Positions 12,811 to 25,000 of a stretch of 64,000 bases of DNA are shown here, one piece after another. The translations under genes were made by a program, and so were the position numbers. Under the pieces are notes generated by a model that saw only the letters and a program-made list of their open reading frames with translations, searched no databases and was not told where the DNA came from. Numbering within the stretch: the stretch's first letter is position 1; the number at the start of each line of letters is the position of its first letter. This DNA comes from Arcuatula senhousia (taxonomy: Eukaryota > Mollusca > Bivalvia > Mytilida > Mytilidae): NCBI GenBank assembly GCA_963971305.1, contig CAXARO010000135.1, positions 34,075 through 98,074 of the forward strand, given 5' to 3'.

Positions 12811-13018
12811 CTTTTTATCACATATTGTACAAATATGGAATCGTCAGTCCCTATTCGCAGACCAGAAGAATTAGTCGATATACTGACACAAAGGGTTAAC
12901 GGTAGGAACCCGAGGCTTGTTTTGTCTGTCGTAGGTGATTCTAGTAATTTCGTCCCGAAGCCTTGGTTAACTCCCGTGTTTCAACGTGGATTGATGGAAA
13001 CCGCAAACGGCGCAAAAG
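12811..13018 (+). CDS. TRPM exon a: start of SLOG/MHR1 domain
   Basis: Begins after a TTTTCAG acceptor and ends in phase 1 at G|GTGTTT. It encodes about 69 residues including RPEELVDIL, NPRLVLSVVGD and WLTPVFQRGLMETA, which match the TRPM pattern of a beta strand ending in SVTGG-like residues followed by the helix that ends in GL..TA. The frame is open upstream of the acceptor (back to an ATG at 12724), but the upstream residues do not look like TRPM. The ATG at 12835 could be the true start if this exon carries 5' UTR; alternatively an upstream coding exon was missed. Confidence 0.85.
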
Positions 13019-16000
13019 GTGTTTATAAATACTCTTTATACAGACTATGTCTCGCTTGATGAAAACATTTCTTTTAGAAGATGAACAAGGAGCCACGGAA
13101 TACCAAATGGCATTCAAATATTCAAAGTCTAGAAAGGCAAATATAAAAGCATTATACATACATGGCAAAGGTATCAATTGCTAAAACGAAATGCACAACA
13201 TAACAGAAAAAAAACCCAAATCGAACCAATACTGACTTTGAGTTCCCCGGGAGTGATACTGGTTGGATTTTAATTGTTATACAAGGATGCAATGGATAAG
13301 TGTGAATCAAATCTGTTAGTGGACACCAAAACAAACAATCTGTGACACGCCAACATTTGTATATAGTAAAAAACCTCGTCTTTCGTCCAGTCTGGACATG
13401 GTGTCCTTCGTAAATTTTCTTTACTGCTGACAATAATCGATAAGAAACCTAAACATGTACAAGCAAGATATACTGACTTATGGTTAATAGAAGCATACTT
13501 AGGTACCATAAGGCATTTGAATGTCAAATAATTCGAAAGCAACGCATCTCTCAAACAAATCACCAAAAGATCTTTCATCTAATGTAAAAGTTCAACGTTA
13601 TTACAATGTTTTGATATTTCAAAAAAACAAACATATCTACGTATTGTACCTGTTTTATTCCAGTATGCAAAATAAAATGTAAGTATTTAGCTGAATATTT
13701 GAAAGTACAAATGTATATTCATAATCTACTTTGATCTCACTGCTTTATATCTTTTTAAAGACTGTCTTATCCTACACAAAGGCTCTGATGAAAAAGTCAG
13801 TACTCTTGTACGTGAAGCTGTTTACAACTACAAAGTGATGAATCGCGCTGACCATACTGAGAATGAAAATCGTATTTCACTAGTGGGACTGAGATCTCAA
13901 TACGATTTACAATCGGTATGTCAAATTATTTAGACATAACAAATGGACATTTTAACTTTTAATAGACTATCACAGATTTGTTAAGATGGTGGTCGGGTGT
14001 AAAAGCAAAATGCATCATTTTTTTTCAGTTTTGTAGAATTCAACTTAAATGAACATTAAAAAATGAAAACATTGGGCGTCACGGACTTTTCTACAGATTT
14101 ATGACTTTGCAAAGTTTGTGTCCTAAAATAAGGGTCTATTTAAGGTTAAGGTAATTCGGCAGTATAAACAAAATCCATTGCTTGCCGATTTGCTTCTTCA
14201 TTCATATGGTCGGATTTCTCACACTCACTTCTAGACAAAAAAAGGATTGCATACTTGCTTTATCGTTTAACCTCATTTTCGTTATATTGATGATGTCCTT
14301 TCTCAAAACAATCCCGTATTCGGGACTTTTTACATCTAATATATCCATATGAACTTTAGATAACGGACACTACAGGTTATAGGAGGTGAGCTTCATATTT
14401 GGATTTCTATCCCGAAATTCACAAAGCTTTACGACAAACGTGATGACTTCAACTTTCAAATAGTCAACATTTCCTTTCTGTGTACCTACATTCCATCCGA
14501 TCCAGCCTATGAATCTACGTATCAGAACTGATTCGTTATTTCAGCGCTTCTGGGTGTGTTGTGACGTATTTTATAAAGCTTCACGTTTAAAAGACAATTT
14601 GTTAACACAAGGTTACGTTGCTCCCCGGTTTTTGTCGTCACCAAAAACATTTAACGGAAGACAGCATGTGCTTGCAGAGAAATAAGGGATTTCTTTCTCT
14701 AAGACGAGCGCATATATTGGTTTGAAATAAAATTTTAGTATTGTCTCCCTTTACCGGTATTGTCCCACACTTAATAAATCGTTGAAAACGTTACAGGTAT
14801 GCTTAAATCAATTTCAAATTAAGTATAGTAGGACCTAGATATTGACACACCTTATTGTATTGACACATTTTCCTTGACGATAGCGTAGGTTTTTTTTCAG
14901 TATAATTCTTTTCCATTCAAAATAGATTTTGAAAGAAGCAAAGAGGCACCAATGGGACAATCCAGCGTCAAAGTCTGAATAGGCAACGATAAAACCAGAA
15001 AACACGAACGAACAACACAAAGAATCCAAAAACACCCAAAACAACACAAATTCAATGGAATAGAAATCAACGACGCGAACTCAAGTCGTAACTAGAAGTG
15101 CTCCGGAAAAGTAATCAGTTCCTACTTGCTATAGCGCACCCGTTGTGCTACCGATTCCCAATTCAATTCGCAAACAAATAAAACCCTATGACAAACCAAC
15201 ATCTGCGTTCATCTGAGAGATATTAATCCCATATTTTTCTATGAGCTCATGATGTCTTCCGTAAGATCAGCAACCGATAAATTATATATTACAAATACCA
15301 AAACGCGGGTACAAACGGTTAATTTGGATATGCTATATATCGATATTTCAAGGAGTAACCTCTCATCAGTAGCATTTAAACCAAAACATTGGAAGATCAA
15401 ATTCCAAAACAGTTGAAAACGAAAAGTACTCAAAACCAAAACGTTCGAACAAGGAAGCCAAATCCAGCACCGAGGATATCGACCATGTGCATTACAAGGA
15501 AAGAAACCTGGTGTTTTCATCAATTTTGAATTTAACAATCGGAAATTTCAGCGACAATATATTAGAAATTTTATGGTAATTCGTGTCAGACAAGTCTGAC
15601 TACCAGGCTTGTGATTACCCTCGGGGACCTCTGGTCCACCAGCAGCGGTTATCGCCCAGTGGTTTCAAAATTACAAATACCAAAACGCGGGTACAAACGG
15701 TCAATTTGGATATGCTATATATCGATATTTCAAGGAGTAACCTCTCATCAGTAGCATTTAAACCAAAACATTGGAAGATCAAATACCAAAACAGTTGAAA
15801 ACGAAAAGTACTCAAAACCAAAACGTTCGAACAAGGAAGCCAAATCCAGCACCGAGGATATCGACCATGTGCATTACAAGGAAAGAAACCTGGTGTTTTC
15901 ATCAATTTTGAATTTAACAATCGGAAATTTCAGCGACAATATATTAGAAATTTTATGGTAATTCGTGTCAGACAAGTCTGACTACTAGGCTTGTGATTAC

Positions 16001-19000
16001 CCTCGGGGACCTCTGGTCCACCAGCAGCGGTTATCGCCCAGTGGTTTCAAAATTACAAATACCAAAACGCGGGTACAAACGGTTAATTTGGATATGCTAT
16101 ATATCGATATTTCAAGGAGTAACCTCTCATCAGTAGCATTTAAACCAAAACATTGGAAGATCAAATTCCAAAACAGTTAAAAACGAAAAGTACTCAAAAC
16201 CAAAACGTTCGAACAAGGAAGCCAAATCCAGCACCGAGGATATCGACCATGTGCATTACAAGGAAAGAAACCTGGTGTTTTCATCAATTTTGAATTTAAC
16301 AATCGGAAATTTCAGCGACAATATATTAGAAATTTTATGGTAATTCGTGTCAGACAAGTCTGATTTTCAATACATTGTACAGGTGTACTCCATGAGAGTC
16401 TATTCTGAGATGTATTTATTTTCTATGATCGACTAGACTATGAGCAAGCATAAAAGTCAACTCAATGGTCAACAAGCCAAACGCAAATTTATCATGTTAT
16501 TGTTTTTTTTTATCATGAAATATACAGAAAAAAGCTAAAATAGGAAAGAAAAAGACAGACTCTAAACCAGACCCTAAGCAGCCGGCCACAAACCAGTTGC
16601 AACCAAACCAGTCAGGCTATAAGACGGGCGTTGAAGAGACGTATTACTGTGAGGCGGCTGACGGAAAACCGTACAGAACATTTCAAGCAAACTTATTGCA
16701 AAAGCTATCTGAAATATACGTGCCATTTGTTGAGCTGGAAGAAAAAGAAAGTAAGAGACGTACGGATTATCCTATTTACTCATACAAGCTACATGCATAT
16801 TTTGAACTAGTTCAGTTTCGGGTAGTTTCTCAAGTTTTTATTCTGGTGAAACATGATTGATTTATTTGACCGTATACGCTTTTGTTAAATTTAACCCTGA
16901 GCTTTCTTCTACTTCATTAAAATTAAATACCTATGTTGACTCGGTCAGCCTTCATACATGTATATATGCTTGTCATTTACCAAGAATCCTCAATTGTCAA
17001 ATCTATTGTAATTATGATTGATACAGTGCGTGTATGGTAAAAGCTTCCCACTCTCCCCGTTTACCATTGTACCATAAACCATCCTCATACACCATACGCA
17101 ACTCAATCCTCATACACCATTTGCCATCTCCATACCCATTTACTATTAACAGATGGGAACACATAATAACCTGTATGGTAAGATAGCCTGAGTAGCAGAC
17201 AAAAAGTTAACTGCAAGTCCACCTATTACTGTTCATGCGACTGCTTTGAGCAGCCACGCGGCTAGTTCCAAATAAACTTACAAAGCAGTCATTCTTCCAT
17301 TTCTGCTTTTAAAAGCAGTCGCGTTCTTATGACAGGTTTGGTCAAGTTAACTTTGTGAAGGGTCAGCTTTATAGACTAAAATTCATGTAACAGCTTTCAC
17401 AAGACAAAGTTCATGTTCCATCACCTAAGCTGTCGTCTAAATTCATTTTAATGATATGAAAAGTTTTTAATAAAATTATATAAATTTTAATTGTCGTATT
17501 ATTGAACTGAGTCTGCTTAGAGCAGGCCTCTCAAAATGACTGGTCTGGTTCAAATGAGTGTGCGCAAGTTAACCTTGATGTCTGCTATAGAAAGCATGAG
17601 CAGACATGGCACAACGTTTACTTGATGTTAACGTGCGTTCAGGTTCTGTAACATCCCCATCTAACAGAATACAAATAAAACAAATATTAGTATTTATTTC
17701 TTGAATATTTAATAACAAGAGTTGCATTAGATTTATTCTGAAAGTATTGATAATACGCAAAAACAAAACAACTATCGTGTGCCGTAGTTAAAAACAACAT
17801 ACATGTACGTCATTTATTTTGATCCTAAACTTTCCGATAATTTGTGCACTGTCCATTTTTATAAGCCAGTGTCTACTTTATATAACAATTTTCGAATCAA
17901 AATATTTTAATAACATTAAACTTAATAACATAATTTTAAATCAGATACATGTACAAGCCTGTTCAGTAAAAATATAATAATTTGAAAATAGTCTTAATTG
18001 TCTCAAATTGAAAGGCACTTTACAATTTATTTTCAACTAAATAAATAAAGTAACCACCTTTTTACACGAAGTAAATGAAATGAAGTACTGCTATTTCTTA
18101 AATATTACAAGTTTTAATTAAAGTTTATGATATCTTAAGCAATATAAACTAACATTTTTGTGGTTGGATTCTCGTCAGCGGTAAAAATTCCATGAACTGA
18201 TTTTCCGTCTCTCTATTGACACCATTTGCAAAGATGGTTTCAAGAAACGATACTAGTCAGTCGGAAGAAACGAAAAAAGGTTGTCCCGTGTATAGGGAGA
18301 GCAATACCTTGCGCAATGCACTGTGCAGTTTAAGACCCCTTTGTAAATCTCAATAAGAGTAGGCTCAATGGGGGCCGTTTACAAAGACCACACAGACGAA
18401 CTGCCAGCTAGAGGGAGATTTATAGAAACATTTAGCTTGTTTCCCCATTCCCCAAAAAATAAATATGTTAAAATTCCAATAAATTAACAATTAAAACTAG
18501 AAAAACTGTGAGCCGCATCTCACAAATAAATACCCCCCTTCCCCCCCCAAAAGAAATAAATCAGATAAAATTTAGAATAGGAGATGCACATCTACATTAT
18601 GTCACAAAGATTGTGTGTAGGTTTCATGAAAATCCATCGAGGGGTTTAGGAGGAGTTGTGGATAAGAGATGGGTACCCCCATGTAGGCGAATGGCTAAGT
18701 CCATGTTTTGCTATGGGAAACTCCAAAAATCATTCTGATCAAATTTTAAAATAGTAGGTGCACATCTATATTATGTCCTAAAGATTGTGTGTAAGTTTCA
18801 TGAAAATCCACCAAGGGGTTTAGGAGGAGTTGCGGATAAGAGATGGGTACCCTGAAGTGTAACGGAAGGACGGACGGACACCCCTATCAATATATACCCC
18901 CACTTCACATCTACATTATGTCACAACAATTGTGTGTAAGTTTCATGAAAATCCATCAAGGGGTTTAGGAGGAGTTGTGGATAAGAGATGGGTACCCCCA

Positions 19001-22000
19001 TGTAGGCGAATGGCTAAGTCCATGTTTTGCTATGGGAAACTCCAAAAATCATTCTGATCAAATTTTAAAATAGTAGGTTCACATCTACATTATGTCACAA
19101 AGATTGTGTGTAAGTTTCATGAAAATCCACCAAGGGGTTTAGGAGGAGTTGCGGATAAGAGATGGGTACCCTGAAGTGTAACGGAAGGACGGATGGAAGG
19201 ACGGATGGACACCCCTATCACAAAAGTGGGGGTATAAAAAATAGACTAATCAAATTCAAAATATTATTTACCATCCCATTCCCGATTTACTTTTCAATTG
19301 ACCCATCTAATTCGAGATACCATTTACCATCCCCATTCCCCATTTACATTCATATGTATTATTATTCCCATCCCAATACACGATATTATTCCCAATATAC
19401 CATTTATCATTCACCCTCCTAATCCCCATTCCCCACCCCACCATATACCATAAATTGGGAAGCTTCTACTATACAGGAACTGTACGCGATGTTTTTGTTC
19501 ATAAGCTTGGTGGTTATTTCTGTGAGTTGTTAGGATCGGTTTTGATGAATAAAACTACCAAACTGGGAGTTCAAATTCAAATGCCCAAATGGAAAGACCA
19601 AACAATGCAGACATACCGGAGAAATTGAGAATAGCAATGACATAATACAATTATAAAGTTTTTGCAAAGGAAATGATGTATTAAACCTAATTAAACTAGG
19701 TTATAGACCTAAACGTCTTTCTTCTCTTTTAATATATAAAAAAAATATATATAAATTTGAAACGTACTGAAAGGATAAAAAGCTACCGAACATGGAGGGT
19801 CAATTTGAAATGTACACGAGAAAAGACAAAACATAGTTGAAATACCAGAGAAATTGAAGATCGCAATGGTCCTGGTACATTGTACAGCCATTTCAAAAGA
19901 TATTGTGGGTTAAACCAGGTTTTATGGTACGCCAAGCCTCCAATATTCATTGTGATCCTAAGGTACGGTCGTATCACACAACACTACTTCTTGTGAAGAC
20001 ATAATAGGGATATTGAGTTGAAGCGCAACCAGATTTATTGACAATAGAATCGCAATTACCCGTTTATTTATTAAACCAAAAATTGACAGTTCTTATTAAC
20101 CTTAAAAAAAGAAATAATATAATAATTTCTGAATTCAATATTTACTTTATTGTTATCTCTGTGCTCTTTGAAAAGGTCACAAATCCCTAAAGACTCTAAA
20201 ACGTCTTTAAAACGTTTGTTGTAGAATTTTTGATGAGGATTCCTGTGTTGGTCATTGTTGTTGAAGGTGACCTCGAAACATTAGATCACGTGACTGAATT
20301 GCTGGAGCGTAAAATACCGATACTAATTTTGAAGGGATCTGGAAAAGCAGCAGACCTCATTGCAGATTGTTTACAAGAGGGACAACCAAGGTTGGTCAGT
20401 CAACTTACAATGAATAATTAAAACAATATTCTAATGAATACTTTTGACAATACTTTCTTAATTGTGTGATACAAACATATTTATCAGGAATTCTTATTTT
20501 ACTTTTGATGCCCTTCAATACCTATGGAAAATCGTAACAACTGGAAAGAAAATCTCGTTATGTGAAGGGATATACATGCAATGACTAGAATATGGAATAC
20601 ATGTACATGTATTGAGTCTTTTATCTATTTTAGTGATGAAGCAATTACCGAATTGATTCCTCTTTTGTTTGGTATTTGCTTTCGTAATATGGACCTGGAG
20701 AGACTGAAAGGTTATATGCAGAAAATACAGAAGCACAGACATTACGTATGTTCTATAAATAGCTTTACTAATTACTACGTTTAGGCAGTCATAAGGTAAG
20801 CACGACCCTATACATTATATAGTATAATCTAAAAGTAATAATGCATAACAAATAACTTGAAGATAGGAGTTGAAGATGTATCTCGAACACACACATTTTT
20901 ATGTATCTTTACACGATTTGGTATGGTCTAGAGACGCTATAGGTATATATTTGGATATGCATTTTGAACATCTTTTGAATTGTGGATTTCCTTCGTTTGG
21001 ATTCTAATGCTGCTGATGAGGAATACATTTCCAAAATGGCCATACTGCTCATAATAAAGTAATTGCAGTTGGAGTTAACATATGTGTTATGGTCTCATGT
21101 TCATTTACTTCATATCCTTTCGTAAATTATATATTACAGGAGTTTGTCTTTTATGCCGTTTGGAGTTAGTAGAACAATTCCCTGTGTTTAAGATGTTTGC
21201 TCTTTATTTTTTTAGAAATGGTGTACTTTGTTTTTAACCACTATATAAATTTATGAAAATTCTAAAAACTTAAGGTTAAACTGACTCCATCATTGTTTGC
21301 CCTTAGGTATAAATATATCAGGATTTCGTTTAGCTCTATGCATTTTGAACATCTTTTGAATTGTGGATTTCCTTTGTTTTTGTTCTATTGCTGCTGATGA
21401 GGAATAATTTTACTGCTCATATAAATAATTACAGTTGAAGTTTACATATGTGTTGTGGTCTCATGTTCATTTACTCCATATCCGTTCATAAATTATTTAT
21501 TACAGGAGTCGTCAGACTTGCCTGACACGATTTTCCATTACATTTCTAATATTTTTGTCGCTGAAATTTCCGATTCTGAAATTCAAAATTGTTTTAAAAA
21601 AACAGGTTTATTTTCTTGTAATGCACATGGTCGATATCCTCGGTGCTAGATTTGGCTTCCTTGTTCGAACGTTTTGGTTTTGAGCACTTTTCGTTTTCAA
21701 CAGTTTTTGATATAATACTCATTGTAGTTTCGATATATATCATATCCGAATTGACCGTTTATACCCGCATTTTGGTATTTGTAATTTTGTCTTTTATGCC
21801 ATGTGGAGTTAGTAGAACAATACCCCGTGTTTAAGACTTATGTTATTTTTCTTTTAGATATGGTGTACTTGTACATGAGATTACGGTATGAGATTACTTC
21901 TCATGTGTACACTTTGTTTTTAACTACATGTACTATATCAATTTATGAAAATTCTTAATCCTAAGGTGAAATTCCTTCCATCGTAGTTTTGCCCTTAGTT

Positions 22001-25000
22001 ATATATATTTGGATTTTTTTTTGCTTTTTTTTAACATCTTTTTAATTTTTGATTTCTTTTATTGGCTTCTAGTGCTGCTGAGGAATAATTTTACAAAATG
22101 GCATTACTGCTCATAAAAATTAATTGCAGTTGGAGTTGACATATGTGTTGTAGTCTCATGTTCATTTACTCCATATTCTTTCATAAATTATTAGAATACA
22201 TTCTGTGCATTTAGAATACAATACACATTTTTATACTATATACATGTAATATAGAGTATCCCTATTGGGCCTCTCGACAATCTTTATGTACATTTTTTTA
22301 CGCCAGGATTGCATCAATTTCGTGGTCTAGAGGATAGAAAGGTAAACTTGGAATGGCGAGGACCGTCGTTCAAATCCCAGTGGGAACTACGTAGTTTTTA
22401 AACTTCAAAAAACTTTGTCGTTGATTTAAAATTTGCCTTTGCCAACTTAGTGACCATTTCTAAAAAAAATGTGCTTTGAAAAACAACAGAAAAAGAAAAA
22501 TAGAGTTGAAACGTAGAACGAGTCGGCTCAGATCATCCCTGTTATAACAAAAGAGTTGGGATGCAAGAACAAAAATATACTTTATAAAAGCCCACTTCCT
22601 GTTTTCCTTCCCCCAAAAATGCATATCATGTAAACGGTGTAACGACTTTGTTTATGTAGGAGAAACAAGTGACAACCTGTATCAAAGACATCTTTTAAAT
22701 TTGTCGCTGATCAGAACTCGGAAACCGGATCCCGTAGCAATACACTTTTATACTTACGGCAATTCCGTGGATGACTACGAAATTGTAGGATTGGAAAAAA
22801 AAATTGCGGCAATAATTCATACCGACACACAATAGAAAAGTTGTGGATGCAGAAACTACCTACCAATAAACCACATGTAATTAATCCAAAACGTAATGTT
22901 ATCTCCCCCGGCATGTCTTTGTTCTTTGTGACGTTATCTTTTTGTTCTATACCATTATAAAAGTTCCGCTGATGAAGGCCGGCGTGTTCGGTCGAAAGCT
23001 TCGGTTAAAATTATTAGAGTTTTGGAGATATAGAAATATATAGAAATAGAAATACTGATGTTATGCTCTTAGATAATCTGCTTCCTATTTATCGAAAACT
23101 GCTTACACATAATGAATTTACATGCTAAATTTCCGTTGCCGATTTCTAAGCATGACGTAGCGATAATGTTTTAGCCTGTTGCTTTATGCTATATGGACTT
23201 GCTACAAGTCCCTTTCTTTTTTTAAAAATATATAGTACCATGTTTTTTTTTTCCTTTCTACAAAATTTAACTATAGCTGTGAACAAATACATTTCTTGCT
23301 ACAGTTGCAAAAATGTACCCAGTAATATTAATGTCTACATAAACAGGATATTATAGACAAACTTATAAATCTTTTGTTAGTGAGATTACATACAGATATA
23401 CTATATTAATACAATAAAATAGATTCTGAGTGAAGAAAAAAAAAACATTCTCAGAAATAATGTCTCTTTATATATACTTAACCATTTTCTTAATTATATA
23501 ATTGAGGGACGTTTAAGTTAAAAGATTTAAACACGCTGTAGTACCATGTGATGTATAGCGCTTTAAAGGTTTAAGGTAGTCTTCTCCTTGTTAGTGGATA
23601 CTTATTTTTTTCAGCAGAGTATAAATTTCAGCTCACAGATTTATCTGTTTCTTTTTTTTAAAGTAGAAACAGTTTTCAAGAAATTATGTGGAAAATTCTT
23701 GTTCTGTTACAAACAGATAAACATTTAACATTTTTTCAAGTGAATTTCTTCGTTTTAAACCCTTTAACCTTTCTACTCCCAGTAACCGCCACAACTGCAT
23801 GAGAAAATTTTATTTTATTACCTTTCGTTCTCAGTTATTTAGTTTATTTTTTTATCTTATGGACAGTTTCCCAAATGAGCCTTTTAAATACCCCAAAAAC
23901 ACGTGTCAAATGTAAGTGTGCAATCATGCTGGCCTGACACTACCATGTATATATAAAAAAATGTATTTCTTTAATAGGTTAACATTTTTGATATAAACAA
24001 ACGTGCTGATGCAGAGTTCTCTGATGCTGTAGTAAAAGCAATTATAAAAGCATGGTCTCACAGTACTGAAGAACATGAGAGACCGGTCAAATCTGCCATT
24101 GAAAGATCTGGATATGTCATACAAGCAATATCAGAAGAGGATACGGTTCCTGATTTCGGTATTTTACTCGTTATATGATTACTACTAATGCATGCATCCA
24201 TAATATTATATTAAACATATACATACACATACACATTATATACATACATCTATAAAACGATTTGACAAAAAAGTCCTTAAGAATTTAAAACAATGCTAAA
24301 ATGATCAATAACTTATGTTAAAAGATGTACACACTATTAGACATTATAGAAAAAAAGTTCAAATTTGACGTTTTCGATTTAGATTCGAAATATTGGGACG
24401 GGTTTAATACAAAATGTAGTGTAAAATTATCATTTACATATTGCTATGCACTTTACCGTAAAGGAGGAGGGATATTTGAAAAAAAAAAATTGACAATTGT
24501 AAAGATCGAACTGAGGTTCCCTTTTCCCAAATGTTCCCAAAAATATCAGCTAAAGGCGACTTAATAATGGATAAAAGATTCAGTTGCGGAATTAGGGTCG
24601 CTAGAGGTTGGATGTTCAATGAAAATAAAAAAAATTCTCACCACACACTAAAAATATCATATTTTCAACAACCACTATCCTTGTACTGACTTTCTTTCAT
24701 GCACAATAATTTTAGAATCCTTTGTCATGGCTGTACTCGACCATTTAAAGATAAAAACTGTGAATAATCCGCATACAGTCCAAAAACGGTCGTATTTAAA
24801 CAATACAATGAGAGCTCTTCATCGGAAAAGATAGGAAAGTTCATTCGAATGTTTATCCTTGTTGCCAAGTGAATTAAAAGTTCTTTGTAGCAAAAAAATT
24901 TCTTCCATTTTAAGTTATGTTGTTTAAATAAACCATTCTGAATTAAAAATAGTTTATAAAAGTAACAAATTACATTTATAATGCATGTTATTATGTGGAT

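Larger units (their letters stand above)
15288..16363 (-). mobile_element. Retrozyme-like 382-bp tandem array carrying hammerhead ribozymes
   Basis: Three nearly identical cores of about 313 bp (15288-15600, 15670-15982, 16052-16363) separated by two copies of a 69-bp spacer, giving an exact 382-bp period. Each core ends in the inverted repeat GTCAGACAAGTCTGAC and holds one complete type I hammerhead on the minus strand. Tandem repeats of a few hundred bp with type I hammerheads are the hallmark of retrozymes, non-coding retrotransposons whose transcripts self-cleave and circularise; such elements have been described in metazoans. The roughly 100-codon minus-strand frames over the cores have no recognisable domain and I do not regard them as genes. 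Both array ends coincide with the ends of the solo copy at 21511-21785. Confidence 0.8.

Noticed and set aside
15239..15920. Two nearly identical minus-strand frames of about 100 codons over the 382-bp units.
   Set aside because: They are the same repeat read twice, have no recognisable domain, and the diverged copy at 21511 does not preserve the frame.
16751..16860. Read-through of TRPM exon c to the stop at 16858 as a short isoform end.
   Set aside because: A strong GTAAGA donor at 16751 joins in frame to the conserved next exon; the extra residues do not resemble TRPM.
20995..21040. CTGATGAGGAAT in the local repeat as a possible ribozyme core.
   Set aside because: No GAAA box at a suitable distance and no paired stems.
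22314..22390. Functional tRNA gene.
   Set aside because: A and B boxes are present but the acceptor and anticodon arms do not pair convincingly; a SINE head is more likely.
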